Source of the DNA: Patulibacter sp. SYSU D01012
GTDB taxonomy: Bacteria > Actinomycetota > Thermoleophilia > Solirubrobacterales > Solirubrobacteraceae
DNA length: 64,000 nucleotides
Direction of reading: 5' to 3'
Assembly: GCF_017916475.1 (NCBI RefSeq)
Contig: NZ_JAFMTB010000002.1
Span: forward strand, 868,001 to 932,000
The notes under the pieces were generated by a model. It was given only the letters and a program-made list of their open reading frames with translations. It searched no databases and was not told the origin of the DNA. The number at the start of each line of letters is the position of its first letter. Position 1 is the stretch's first letter. Position numbers and translations under genes: made by a program. Below, piece by piece: positions 15,826 through 27,219 of this stretch.

Positions 15826-16716
15826 CTACTCGCTGAACGCCTCGTCGAAGAGGTCGGAGGCCTCGCTCGGCCGCTTGGCCCGCTGCGGGGCGGGCGCCGG
15901 CTCGCCGCGCAGCAGCGCGCCGAACTCGGCGGTCGACTCGCTGGACGCCTGGCTGTAGCCGCCGGCGACCTCGTCGCGGACGATCCGGCCGCCCTGCAGC
16001 TCGATCACGCGGCGGCGCATGCGGTTGACCATGCCCTCGTCGTGGGTCGCGACGAGCACCGTCGTCCCGGTCTTGTTGATCCGGTAGAGCAGCTGCATGA
16101 TCCCGATCGTCGTGTCGGGGTCCAGGTTGCCCGTCGGCTCGTCGGCGAGCAGCAGCGGCGGGTGGTTGACGAACGCTCGCGCCACGGAGACGCGCTGCTG
16201 CTCGCCGCCCGACAGCTGGTGCGGGTAGTTGTGGAGCTTCGTCGACAGGCCGGTCAGGCGCAGGATGTCGGGCACCTGGCGGCGGATCTGCTTGCGCGAG
16301 GCGCCCGTCACCTGCAGCGCGTACGCGACGTTGTCGTGCACGGTGCGGTTGGGCAGCAGCTTGAAGTCCTGGAAGACCACGCCGAGGTTGCGCCGGTAGA
16401 ACGGCACCTTCTTGCGCGTGATCTCGGACAGGTCGCGCCCCGCGACGCGGATCACGCCGGCGTCGGGCTCCATCTCCTTGAGCAGGAGCTTCATGAGCGT
16501 CGACTTGCCCGCGCCGGTCTGGCCGACGAGGAAGACGAAGTCCCCCCGGTGCACGGAGAACGACACGTCGCGTACGCCCGCGCTCGTGCGGTCGTACGCC
16601 TTCGTGACGTGCTGGAAGTCGATGACCGCGTCCGGGTGCGTCGGACGCGCGACGACGCGGTCGACGGCGGGGCGGTCCGCCCGGCGGGTGCGGGCGTTGG
16701 GGCGGGTGCGGGCCAT
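15826..16716 (-). CDS. ftsE: Cell division ATP-binding protein FtsE
   Basis: 296 residues. The ABC core starts near residue 31 ([13 protein letters not shown]) with Walker [10 protein letters not shown], the Q-loop region [17 protein letters not shown], signature [14 protein letters not shown], Walker [13 protein letters not shown] and the H-loop [10 protein letters not shown]. About 30 N-terminal and 60 C-terminal residues exceed the usual FtsE length of about 220; the C-terminal tail is Ser/Glu/Ala-rich. It works with FtsX. It heads the minus-strand run and faces the M16 peptidase gene across 151 bp. Confidence 0.94.
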   Translation of the reverse strand: MARTRPNARTRRADRPAVDRVVARPTHPDAVIDFQHVTKAYDRTSAGVRDVSFSVHRGDFVFLVGQTGAGKSTLMKLLLKEMEPDAGVIRVAGRDLSEITRKKVPFYRRNLGVVFQDFKLLPNRTVHDNVAYALQVTGASRKQIRRQVPDILRLTGLSTKLHNYPHQLSGGEQQRVSVARAFVNHPPLLLADEPTGNLDPDTTIGIMQLLYRINKTGTTVLVATHDEGMVNRMRRRVIELQGGRIVRDEVAGGYSQASSESTAEFGALLRGEPAPAPQRAKRPSEASDLFDEAFSE

Positions 16717-16867
16717 ACGTCAGCCAGAGTTGCACCGCGGGGCCTCGGTTCCTGCATGGTTCTGTGCACTGCAACGGCGCTTGCGGCGCCCGTCGGCGCC
16801 GCTCCGCCCCACGGCGGAACGTCCGCCGGGCAGGGCGCGGCGGGGGCGGCGCGCTACGGTCGTCGGG

Positions 16868-18133
16868 ATGCCGCAGATCACCTCCACCGTCGCCCCCAAC
16901 GGCCTGCCGATCCACCGGATCGCGATGCCCGGCACCCGGACGCTGACGGCCCTCGTGGCCTTCGACGCGGGCGCCCGGGCCGAGCGCGAGGAGGAGAACG
17001 GCATCGCCCACTTCCTCGAGCACCTCGTGTTCAAGGGCGGCGAGACGTACGACCACTACCGCAAGGTCAACGAGACGGCCGAGCGGATGGGCGGCGTGCT
17101 CAACGCCTTCACGTCGCACTCCATGGTCGCGTTCCACATCACGGTGCGCGCCGAGGCCGCCGCCGAGGCGCTCGACCTGCTCACGGACTTCGCGGGCCGC
17201 CCCAAGCTCGACGCCGACGAGCTCGACAAGGAGCGCGGCGTCGTCATCCAGGAGATCGCCCGCTACCACGACCAGCCGTCGGCGCTGGCCGAGCAGCTGC
17301 TGGACCGGGCGACGTTCGGCGACCACCCGCTCGGCCGCACGGTGCTCGGGCCGGCCGACCACCTGCGCACCTTCACCCGCGACCAGGTCGTCGCGTTCCG
17401 CGAGCGCCGCTGGTCGGGCCGGACGGGCGGCGCGTTCCTGGTCGGCGCCGTCGACCACCTGCCCGACGACGCCGCGCTCGGCGAGCTCTTCGCGCGCTTC
17501 CCCGACCTCGAGCACGACGCCGGCGGCGTCGAGCCCGCCCCCGCCCCGCGCACGGACGTGGTGGTCGAGGAGCGCGACACGAACCAGTCGCACCTGCGCG
17601 TCGCGTACCGCCCGGACGTCGACGCGGCGGACCCGGCGACGCGCGCGGCGCTGCAGATCTACGGCACCCTGCTCGGCGGCTCGATGGGCTCGCGCCTGTT
17701 CGACGAGATCCGCGAGCAGCGCGGCCTGGCCTACTCCGTCTCCGCGGGCGCGTGGTCGCTGGGCGACACGTCGCAGCTGCAGCTCTCGGCCGGACTGGAC
17801 TCGACGAAGTGCCTGGAGGCGTACGGCCGCATGCGCGAGATCGTGGCCGAGCTGCACGAGGACGGGCCGACGGCCGAGGAGGTCGAGCGCGCCCGCGCCT
17901 ACTCCGCCGGACGCCTGGTCCTCGCCTTCGAGAACAGCGGCGCCGTCGCCCGCCACGCCGCCAGCCAGGCCATCGTCCACGGCGAGGGCTTCGACACGGA
18001 CGAGGCGGTCGCCCGCCTGGACGCCGTCACCCTGGACGACGTCCGCGAGGTCGCCCGCCGCATCGACCCGAACGAGGCGTCCGTCGCCTGCGTGGGGCCG
18101 CACGGCGAGGGCGACTTCGGCTGGAGCCGCTAG
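16868..18133 (+). CDS. M16 family zinc peptidase (processing-peptidase-like)
   Basis: 421 residues. The inverted zinc motif HxxEH is AHFLEHLVFKG near residue 48, with the distal Glu in KERGVVIQEIARYHDQP. The second half has the family's DEIREQRGLAYSVSAG. This is the single-domain-pair bacterial type related to mitochondrial processing peptidase; it degrades or trims peptides. ATG 16868 lies 7 nt past TACGGT (16855-16860), without a Shine-Dalgarno. In many actinobacteria an M16 gene sits near dapB; here it is divergent from ftsE instead. Confidence 0.92.
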   Translation: MPQITSTVAPNGLPIHRIAMPGTRTLTALVAFDAGARAEREEENGIAHFLEHLVFKGGETYDHYRKVNETAERMGGVLNAFTSHSMVAFHITVRAEAAAEALDLLTDFAGRPKLDADELDKERGVVIQEIARYHDQPSALAEQLLDRATFGDHPLGRTVLGPADHLRTFTRDQVVAFRERRWSGRTGGAFLVGAVDHLPDDAALGELFARFPDLEHDAGGVEPAPAPRTDVVVEERDTNQSHLRVAYRPDVDAADPATRAALQIYGTLLGGSMGSRLFDEIREQRGLAYSVSAGAWSLGDTSQLQLSAGLDSTKCLEAYGRMREIVAELHEDGPTAEEVERARAYSAGRLVLAFENSGAVARHAASQAIVHGEGFDTDEAVARLDAVTLDDVREVARRIDPNEASVACVGPHGEGDFGWSR

Positions 18134-18278
18134 GCGCCGCCGCCGCGGCGGCGGTCCGCCGCGCGGCCGTCGCGGGTTCGCCGTCCTGGCCCCCGGCCTT
18201 CGAGGCCCTGACGACCGCAGGAGCCCGGCGGCCCGCCGGGCGCGCGGCCCCGCGTGCCGCGGGACCGCGCCGGGGCGG

Positions 18279-19379
18279 CTACTCGCCGCCGAGGGGCGCG
18301 TTCTCGTCGCGCCCGACCTGGATCATCCGCTCGATCGGCAGCTGCGCGCGCTGCGCGACGTCGTCGGGCACCTTCACGACGGTGCGCCCGTACTTCAGGC
18401 AGTCGCGCACCTTCGGCAGGGTGATCATCTTCATGTAGCCGCACGCCGCGCTGGCGTTCGCCGGCACGAAGTCGACGTCCGGGGCCGCCTGGCGCAGCGG
18501 ATGCAGCATCCCCGTCTCGGTCGCGACGATCGTCGTGCGCCGCCCCGAGGCCTTCGCCCGCGTCTCCTGCTCGTGCGCGTAGTCGAGCATCCCGCCCGTC
18601 GACAGCATGTGCACGCCCGACGCGTCGACGTCGCCCGCGGCGACGTACTCCATCGCCTGCGTCGAGCAGCCGCACTCGGGGTGGATCAGGAACTCGGCGT
18701 CGGGGTGCTCGGCCCGCACGCGGTCGATGTCCGCCGGGCGGATGCCGGCGTGCACGTGGCACTCGCCGTCCCACACGCGGAAGGTCCCCGTGTACGTGGG
18801 CTCGCCCGCGGCGGGCTTCGCGATCTCCTTCGCCACGTACGAGCCGAGGAACATGTCGGGCCCGAAGAGGATCTCGGTGTCCGGCCCGTGCTCGCGGATG
18901 ATCCGCCGCACGACGGGGACGGCGTTCGACGACGTGACGCAGTAGTCCGTCAGCGCCTTCACGTCGGCGGTCGTGTTGACGTACATCACGGTGATCGCGC
19001 CGGGGTGCTTGTCCTGCCAGCCGCGCAGCTGCTCCGCGGTGATGGAGTCGGCGAGCGAGCAGCCGGCGTCGACGTCCGGGATCAGGACCGTCTTCTCGGG
19101 CGAGAGCACCGACGCGGACTCGGCCATGAAGTGCACGCCGCAGAAGACGATCGTCTGCGCGTCCGTCTTCGCCGCCTCGATCGACAGGCCCAGGGAGTCG
19201 CCGACGACGTCGGCCACGTCCTGCACCTCGGGCAGCTGGTAGTTGTGGGCGAGGATGACGGCGTGCTTCTCCGCCGCCAGCGCGCGGATCTCCTCGCGCA
19301 GCGCCTGCAGGTCCTCGGGCGAAGGGGCCGGCACGCCGGCGCGGACGGGGTCGTCCGCCATCGGCAGCGGGATGGTCAC
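18279..19379 (-). CDS. nadA: Quinolinate synthase A
   Basis: 366 residues from the GTG at 19379, whose GTGA overlaps the nadC stop; an ATG at 19361 is an alternative. It condenses iminoaspartate with dihydroxyacetone phosphate to quinolinate in NAD synthesis. The three Cys ligands of its [4Fe-4S] cluster are seen in YCVTSSNA, WDGECHVHAG and SAACGYMKMI. An extra HPECGCS motif is also present. Other conserved motifs are AHNYQLPEVQDVADVVGDS and GVHFMAESA. It is coupled to nadC. nadB (L-aspartate oxidase), normally the partner, is not in this window. Confidence 0.95.
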   Translation of the reverse strand: MTIPLPMADDPVRAGVPAPSPEDLQALREEIRALAAEKHAVILAHNYQLPEVQDVADVVGDSLGLSIEAAKTDAQTIVFCGVHFMAESASVLSPEKTVLIPDVDAGCSLADSITAEQLRGWQDKHPGAITVMYVNTTADVKALTDYCVTSSNAVPVVRRIIREHGPDTEILFGPDMFLGSYVAKEIAKPAAGEPTYTGTFRVWDGECHVHAGIRPADIDRVRAEHPDAEFLIHPECGCSTQAMEYVAAGDVDASGVHMLSTGGMLDYAHEQETRAKASGRRTTIVATETGMLHPLRQAAPDVDFVPANASAACGYMKMITLPKVRDCLKYGRTVVKVPDDVAQRAQLPIERMIQVGRDENAPLGGE

Positions 19380-20242
19380 GAGCGGGGCTCCAGGATCAAC
19401 GACAGGTCGAGCACCGGCGCCGAGTGCGTCAGGGCGCCGGAGGAGATGAAGTCTACGCCGGTCCGCGCGATCGCCTCGACGGTCCCCAGCGAGACGTTGC
19501 CGGACGCCTCGAGCGGCACCCGTCCGGCGGCGCGGGCCACGGCCTCGCGCAGGTCGTCGTGGCTCATGTTGTCGAGCAGGACGCGGAAGCGCTCCAGGCC
19601 CAGCTCGGCGGCCGTCGCGAGCGCGACGTCCACCTCGTCCAGGTCCTGGCACTCCACGACGAGCGGCAGGTCGGGGCGGAGCGCGTGGGCGGCGCGGACG
19701 GCCGGGCCGACGCCACCGGCCATCGCGGCGTGGTTCTCCTTGATCAGGATCTCGTCGAAGAGCCCGATGCGGTGGTTGGCTCCGCCCCCGGTGACGACGG
19801 CGCGCTTCTCGAGCAGCCGCATGCCCGGGGTGGTCTTGCGCGTGTCGAGGATCGTCGCGCCCGTCCCGGCGACCGCGTCGACGTAGCGGCGGGTCATCGT
19901 CGCGACGCCCGACAGGCGGCCGACGATGTTCAGCGCGGTGCGCTCGACGGCCAGGATCGAGCGGGCGGACCCCTCGAGCGCCAGCACCGGCCCGCGCTCG
20001 CGCCACACGCCCTCCTCCGTCAGCGGCTCGACGGTCAGGCCCGGGTCGACCGCCGCGGCCACCGCCGCGAACGCGTCCAGGCCCGCGATGACGCCGGGCG
20101 CCTTCTGGGTGACCGTGGCGGTGCCCGCGAGCGCCTCGGGCACCGTCGCCTGGGCGGTCACGTCCCCCGCGTCGCCCAGGTCCTCCGCGAGGGCGCGGGC
20201 GACGAGGTCGTAAAGGGCGGCGGTCGGGTCGAGCGCGGACAT
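19376..20242 (-). CDS. nadC: Nicotinate-nucleotide pyrophosphorylase (carboxylating)
   Basis: 288 residues, the full quinolinate phosphoribosyltransferase length. It opens with the helical N-terminal domain (LVARALAEDLGDAGDVTAQA), and the barrel has ERTALNIVGRLSGVAT, the basic phosphate site TRKTTPGMRLLEKRAVVTGG and the C-terminal LEASGNVSLGTV. It converts quinolinate and PRPP to nicotinate mononucleotide, the step after NadA. ATG 20242 is 8 nt past TATCCT (20251-20256). Confidence 0.95.
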   Translation of the reverse strand: MSALDPTAALYDLVARALAEDLGDAGDVTAQATVPEALAGTATVTQKAPGVIAGLDAFAAVAAAVDPGLTVEPLTEEGVWRERGPVLALEGSARSILAVERTALNIVGRLSGVATMTRRYVDAVAGTGATILDTRKTTPGMRLLEKRAVVTGGGANHRIGLFDEILIKENHAAMAGGVGPAVRAAHALRPDLPLVVECQDLDEVDVALATAAELGLERFRVLLDNMSHDDLREAVARAAGRVPLEASGNVSLGTVEAIARTGVDFISSGALTHSAPVLDLSLILEPRS

Positions 20243-20294
20243 CCCGACGCAGGATAGGCGGGGGCGCGCCCGGGCCGTGGCCCCCGCCCCGGGC

Positions 20295-21461
20295 CTAGAG
20301 CCCCATGACCTTGGCGATGATGTTGCGCTGGATGTCGTTCGTGCCGCCGAAGATCGTCGACACCATCGCGTGCGAGATCTGGTGGCTCACCGCGTACTCC
20401 TTGGCGTAGCCGTAGCCGCCGTGGATCTTGAACGCGTCGCGGACGACCCGCTCGGCCGTCTCCGTCGCGTAGATCTTCGCCATCGACGCCTCGCGCGGGA
20501 ACAGCGCGGTCGGGTCGCGGTCGACGTCGGCGGCGACCTTGTAGACGAGGAGGCGGGCGAGCTCGACCTGCGTCGCCATGTCGACGAGCCGGTGCTGCTG
20601 CACCTGGAACGAGCCGATCGGGCGGCCGAACTGGCGGCGCTCCTTCGCGTACGCCAGCGCGTCGCCCAGGGCCTGCTCGGCCTGGCCGAGCCCGAGCGCG
20701 GCGATGATCAGGCGCTCGGTGTTGAGCCCGGCCATGAGCTGCAGCCAGCCGTTGCCCGGCTCGCCGAGCACGGCGTCGTCGGGCGCGAAGACGTCGTCGA
20801 GGTAGACGTAGTTGACCTCGCGGTAGCCGCCGATCGTGTCGATCCCGTCGACGCGCACGCCCTCGGCCTGCGGGTCGACCCAGATCATGCACAGGCCCTC
20901 GTGCTTGGGGGCGGGCGGGTTCCCAGTCGTCGCCGCGTCGCGGCAGACGACGAGGATGCGGTCGGCGATGTGGGCGTTCGAGATCCACACCTTCACGCCG
21001 TTGAGCACCCAGCCGCCGTCGACCTTGCGCGCCGACGTCGTGAGCGCGGCGACGTCGGAGCCGGCCTCGGGCTCGGACATCGCGATCGCCTCGGCGCCGC
21101 CGCGGGCGACGTTGCCCAGCACGAGCGCCTGCTGCTCGGGCGTGCCGAACTTCTGCACCGCGCCGGCCACGATGAGCGACACGGGGTACGCGCTGATCGG
21201 CGCGCGGGCCTTCATGAGCTCCTCGAGCAGGATCATCTCCTCGACGACGCCGGCCCCGCCCCCGCCCAGGTCCTCGGCGATGCTGGGCCCGAGCAGCCCC
21301 GCCTCGCCCAGCGTCGCGGCGAGCGCGGGGCTGTGCCCCACGGTGCCGCCCTGCGTGTGCTGCTCGTGCTTCTCGGTCGAGCCGATCTCGCGCGCGAACG
21401 TGTCGCGCAGGGCCTCGCGGTACGCCTGCTGCTCGTCGGTGAACGTGAAGTCGATGGCCAT
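20295..21461 (-). CDS. Acyl-CoA dehydrogenase
   Basis: 388 residues, standard ACAD length, with a helical N-domain, the beta-domain signatures AIAMSEPEAGSDVAALTTSA and LNGVKVWISNA, and the C-terminal IHGGYGYAKEYAVSHQ and STIFGGTNDIQRNIIAKVMGL. It oxidises an acyl-CoA to the enoyl-CoA, passing electrons to ETF (etfBA are at 58.9-60.7 kb). The exact chain specificity cannot be read. The promoter has TAGGCT (21524-21529) and a 12-bp palindrome at the -35 position, with a leader of about 55-60 nt. Confidence 0.93.
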   Translation of the reverse strand: MAIDFTFTDEQQAYREALRDTFAREIGSTEKHEQHTQGGTVGHSPALAATLGEAGLLGPSIAEDLGGGGAGVVEEMILLEELMKARAPISAYPVSLIVAGAVQKFGTPEQQALVLGNVARGGAEAIAMSEPEAGSDVAALTTSARKVDGGWVLNGVKVWISNAHIADRILVVCRDAATTGNPPAPKHEGLCMIWVDPQAEGVRVDGIDTIGGYREVNYVYLDDVFAPDDAVLGEPGNGWLQLMAGLNTERLIIAALGLGQAEQALGDALAYAKERRQFGRPIGSFQVQQHRLVDMATQVELARLLVYKVAADVDRDPTALFPREASMAKIYATETAERVVRDAFKIHGGYGYAKEYAVSHQISHAMVSTIFGGTNDIQRNIIAKVMGL

Positions 21462-21523
21462 CGGGGGCTCCGGGGTCGGGTCGGTCGCGCCGCGCGGGAG
21501 GGCGCGGGGCGGGATCGCCGCGG

Positions 21524-21555
21524 AGCCTACCGCGATCCTGGCTGGCTGGCCAGCC
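21524..21555 (-). promoter_or_regulatory. Acyl-CoA dehydrogenase promoter with palindromic operator
   Basis: The -10 box TAGGCT is at 21524-21529. The perfect palindrome GGCTGGCCAGCC (21544-21555) covers the place where the -35 should be, so a bound regulator would block polymerase. The regulator is unknown; an acyl-CoA-responsive one is a reasonable guess. Confidence 0.45.
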
Positions 21556-21572
21556 GAGAGGCGGCGAAAGGA

Positions 21573-21596
21573 ACGCCGCGCCCGAGGACGCGGCGT
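21573..21596 (-). terminator. Hairpin after prfB
   Basis: 8-bp stem ACGCCGCG / CGCGGCGT with an 8-nt loop, 28 bp past the prfB stop and just before the acyl-CoA dehydrogenase promoter. Confidence 0.5.
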
Positions 21597-21623
21597 CGTG
21601 GCCGGCGCGGAGCTCGCCGCCCG

Positions 21624-22751
21624 CTACTCGCTGGCGCTGCCGGCGGCCTCGGTCTGGCCGGCCTGCTGGAGCAGCCAGGCGCGCACGAAGTCGTCGAGCG
21701 CGCCGTCGAGCACGAGCTGCACGTTGCCCGTCTCCACGCCCGTGCGCAGGTCCTTGACCATCGTGTACGGGTTGAGGACGTAGGAGCGGATCTGCGAGCC
21801 CCAGCCCACGTCCTGGGCCTCGCCCTTCTCCTTCGCGATCTCCTCCTGCCGCTCGCGCTCCTTCTGCTCCACGATCTTCGCGTAGAGCATCTTCATCGCC
21901 GTCTCCTTGTTCGCGGTCTGCGAACGCTCCTGCTGGCAGGCGACGACGATGCCGGTGGGCGCGTGCGTCAGGCGCACGGCGGAGTCGGTCTTGTTGACGT
22001 GCTGGCCCCCGGCACCGGACGCGCGGTACGTGTCGACGCGCAGGTCCTCGTCGCGGATCTCGATGTCGCCGATCTCCTCGACGACGGGCGCGACCTCGAG
22101 GCCGGCGAACGCGGTCTGGCGACGCCCCTGCGAGTCGAAGGGCGAGATGCGGACGAGGCGGTGCACGCCGCGCTCGGCGCCGAACAGCCCGTAGGCGTGG
22201 TCGCCCTGCGCGCGGAACGTGGCCGACTTGATGCCCGCCTGCTCGCCCGCGGACGCCTCGAGCAGGTCGACCTTGAAGCCGCGGGCCTCCGCCCACTTCA
22301 TCTCCATGCGCAGGACCATCTCGGCCCAGTCCTGGGCGTCCGTGCCGCCGGCGCCCGCGTTGACGGTCACGAGGGCGTCGCCCGCGTCGTAGGGGCCGGT
22401 GAAGAGCCGCTCCTCCTCCAGCCCGGCCAGGCGCTCCTCGACGGAGTCGAGCTGCTCGGCGAGCTCGGCGGCCAGGTCGTCGTCCTCCTCGGCGAGCTCG
22501 AGCAGGCCCTCGAGGTCGTCCAGGTCGGACGCGAGCTGGTCGTGCACCTGGAGCTTGCGCGTCGCGCGCGCGTGCTCCGTGTTGACCTTCGCGGCGTTCG
22601 TCTGGTCGTCCCAGAAGCCGGCGGCCCCCATGTCGGTCTCGAGCTCGGCCACGCGGGCGCGGAGCTCGGTCGGCCGCAAGTGCGGCTCCAGGTCGGCGAA
22701 CCGCCCGCGGGCGGCGGCGATGCGTTCGGGGGCGTTCTCGGGGACGGCCAT
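21624..22751 (-). CDS. prfB: Peptide chain release factor 2
   Basis: 375 residues in one continuous frame. The tripeptide anticodon is SPF (VRISPFDSQGRRQ), which marks RF2 (UGA/UAA), and the GGQ motif is GAGGQHVNKTDSAVR. Domain 1 helices come first (LRARVAELETDMGAAGFWDD). There is no in-frame UGA near codon 26, so the autoregulatory +1 frameshift of E. coli prfB is absent. A TAGCGT box lies 10 nt before the ATG, with GGAGGA as Shine-Dalgarno. PrmC (49847-50710) would methylate the GGQ glutamine. Confidence 0.96.
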   Translation of the reverse strand: MAVPENAPERIAAARGRFADLEPHLRPTELRARVAELETDMGAAGFWDDQTNAAKVNTEHARATRKLQVHDQLASDLDDLEGLLELAEEDDDLAAELAEQLDSVEERLAGLEEERLFTGPYDAGDALVTVNAGAGGTDAQDWAEMVLRMEMKWAEARGFKVDLLEASAGEQAGIKSATFRAQGDHAYGLFGAERGVHRLVRISPFDSQGRRQTAFAGLEVAPVVEEIGDIEIRDEDLRVDTYRASGAGGQHVNKTDSAVRLTHAPTGIVVACQQERSQTANKETAMKMLYAKIVEQKERERQEEIAKEKGEAQDVGWGSQIRSYVLNPYTMVKDLRTGVETGNVQLVLDGALDDFVRAWLLQQAGQTEAAGSASE

Positions 22752-22826
22752 TCGTCCTCCGACGCTAGCACCAGGGCGGGCGGGGCGGTCCGGCCGGAAC
22801 GGGGCGCGCCGGCCGCGGCGGGGCGG

Positions 22827-23462
22827 CTACGGACGGCCGGGGCCGGCGGTGGTGACGCGGCCGCCACCCAGCTCGGCGCGGCGCTCGGGCGCGCGCTCGG
22901 CCGCGACGTCCGTCCGCAGCAGGCCGTACACGTCGACGTCGCGGCGGGTCTCGGGGCCCATCCGGTCGATGACGCTCCCCCGGAGCGTCCCCTCGTGCAC
23001 GAAGCCGGCCTTCTCGGCGACGACGCGGGACGGCGTGTTGGCCTCCCAGATGCGCAGCTCGACCCGCTCCAGGCCCAGCGGCCCGAGCGCCCACCGCGAG
23101 AGCATCCGCAGCGCGACGGTGGCGATCCCGCGGCCCCGGTACGCCGGAGTCACCCAGTAGCCGATCTCGCCGGCGCGGTTGCGCCAGTCCATGCGCAGCA
23201 CGCCGATCGCGCCGATCAGCTGGCCGGAGTCGGCGCCGGCGATCCCGAGCTCGACCGCCTCGCCCGACTTCTCGCGCGTGCGCATCCCCGCGATCCAGCC
23301 CCGGGCGTCGGACTCGCGGTACGGCGACGGCACGCGCGTCCAGCGCTGGATGTCCTCGTCCTGGCAGGCCTCGGTGATCGCGGGCACGTCGGCCCCGCGC
23401 AGCGCGCGCAGCAGCACGCCCTCGGCGCGCAGCGGCGGGCTCGGTGGACGCAGGGCGGGCAT
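22827..23462 (-). CDS. GNAT N-acetyltransferase, RimJ/RimL type
   Basis: 211 residues opening LRAEGVLLRALRGADVPAIT, with the acetyl-CoA loop TPAYRGRGIATVALRMLSRW and a C-terminal NTPSRVVAEKAGFVHEG. The fold and the WMSxxxR-type position suggest modification of protein N-termini or an amine metabolite; the substrate is unknown. ATG 23462 is 6 nt past TATCCT (23469-23474), a leaderless arrangement. The last 25 residues are Arg/Gly-rich. Confidence 0.85.
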   Translation of the reverse strand: MPALRPPSPPLRAEGVLLRALRGADVPAITEACQDEDIQRWTRVPSPYRESDARGWIAGMRTREKSGEAVELGIAGADSGQLIGAIGVLRMDWRNRAGEIGYWVTPAYRGRGIATVALRMLSRWALGPLGLERVELRIWEANTPSRVVAEKAGFVHEGTLRGSVIDRMGPETRRDVDVYGLLRTDVAAERAPERRAELGGGRVTTAGPGRP

Positions 23463-23493
23463 GCCCCGAGGATAGGGCCCCGTGGGGCGGACG

Positions 23494-23534
23494 CCCCGGA
23501 CGGTCGACCGGCGGGGCCGGTCGGCCGTCCGGGG
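23494..23534 (-). terminator. Strong two-tier hairpin terminator of secA
   Basis: Outer arms CCCCGGACGG (23494-23503) and CCGTCCGGGG (23525-23534) enclose inner arms CGACCGG and CCGGTCG around a CGGGG loop. This gives 17 paired positions with one mismatch, starting 35 bp after the secA stop. Confidence 0.75.
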
Positions 23535-23560
23535 GATCGACGCCCGGGGGATCGACGCCC
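23531..23560. repeat. Tandem 15-bp direct repeat (two copies)
   Basis: GGGGGATCGACGCCC occurs twice head to tail (23531-23545 and 23546-23560), followed by a partial GGGG, between the secA terminator and the secA stop. It looks like a replication-slippage duplication. Confidence 0.8.
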
Positions 23561-23568
23561 GGGGCGGC

Positions 23569-26436
<2,868 letters not shown>

Positions 26437-26521
26437 GCGGGTCAGCGTATCAACGGCCCCAGCCCGTTCGGGACGCGTCGCGGACCTTTACCCGGCGGTT
26501 ACGAACGGGGCCGTGGCCACG

Positions 26522-26543
26522 CGCAGGAACACCGTTTCCTGCG
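26522..26543. promoter_or_regulatory. Perfect inverted repeat upstream of secA
   Basis: Arms CGCAGGAA (26522-26529) and TTCCTGCG (26536-26543) flank CACCGT, about 85 bp before the secA start and inside the hpf-secA gap. It is less GC-dominated than the terminators around it, which argues for a protein-binding site, but a transcribed hairpin cannot be excluded. Confidence 0.4.
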
Positions 26544-26639
26544 GCGGCCGGGGCGCCCCGGCGAGGGGCGCCCCGGCGGGCGGGCCGGCCGGAGGCCGGC
26601 GGGGCGTCGCACCGCCCGCGCACGGCGGGCGGGACGCCC

Positions 26640-26666
26640 GGGCGCCGCGCGACGTGCGCGGCGCCC
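26640..26666 (-). terminator. Hairpin terminator of hpf
   Basis: Perfect 11-bp stem GGGCGCCGCGC / GCGCGGCGCCC with loop GACGT, starting 10 bp after the hpf stop. Confidence 0.7.
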
Positions 26667-26676
26667 GGCGACGGGA

Positions 26677-27042
26677 TCAGGCGGGCGGCGCGGCCCCTTC
26701 CGCCTGGGCACGCTGCATCTGGACGGTCCGACGGGCGTCGCGACGGTGGCGACGCTGGACGCGGTGGCGCTTGACCTGCCGCGAGAGCTCCTGCTCGACG
26801 AGATGGATGGCGTGCTCCATGCCGCGACTCGCGTCGTCGGCCCGGAGCGTCACCCCCTTCAGGCGCAACGTGGCGGTGGCGCGGAACGGCTCGGCGATCG
26901 CCGGGTTCCTCGCCTCCGAGAGCTCGATCTCGAGCTCAGCGAGCTCCGAGACCTGGGCATCGACCTTTCGGAAGCGGCGCGCGATGCACTCGCGCACCTC
27001 CTCAGTGATCGGGTAGTTGCGACCCTTCACTTCGATCCGCAT
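26677..27042 (-). CDS. hpf: Ribosome hibernation promoting factor, short form
   Basis: 121 residues. The N-terminal S30AE/YfiA domain is complete (MRIEVKGRNYPITEEVRECI, then FRATATLRLKGVTLRADDA, then MEHAIHLVEQELSRQVKRHR) and binds the 30S decoding region in stationary phase. The protein ends in a short Ala/Gln-rich tail. The C-terminal dimerisation domain of long HPF, expected in an actinobacterium, is missing, and I find no trace of it in the following 240 bp in any frame. The ATG at 27042 has a good Shine-Dalgarno (AAAGGAG, 6-nt spacing). Confidence 0.88.
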   Translation of the reverse strand: MRIEVKGRNYPITEEVRECIARRFRKVDAQVSELAELEIELSEARNPAIAEPFRATATLRLKGVTLRADDASRGMEHAIHLVEQELSRQVKRHRVQRRHRRDARRTVQMQRAQAEGAAPPA

Positions 27043-27219
27043 GGCGCTCCTTTTCGGTGTTGGGGTCCAGCGGTAACGCGACGGTAACAGCCCCGATATG
27101 GCGTGGCAAGACCCGCCGGGCGTCCGTGCGGACAACGTGCTATGGCCAAGTGGCGAACCGCCCGTCCCCATCGGGGAGAACCCCGGTCGGGCGACCACCG
27201 CGACGCGCGCCCGGACGCC

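Noticed and set aside
18137-18154. 18-bp perfect palindrome CCGCCGCCG/CGGCGGCGG after the M16 gene
   Set aside because: It has no loop and is a simple triplet run; a weak terminator at best, so not listed as a feature.
21624-22751. Programmed frameshift in prfB
   Set aside because: The frame is continuous from ATG to stop with normal RF2 sequence throughout; no early in-frame UGA with a slippery CTT.
23531-23560. Tandem 15-bp repeat as a possible mobile-element or CRISPR remnant
   Set aside because: Only two copies, no spacers and no associated genes; simple slippage explains it.
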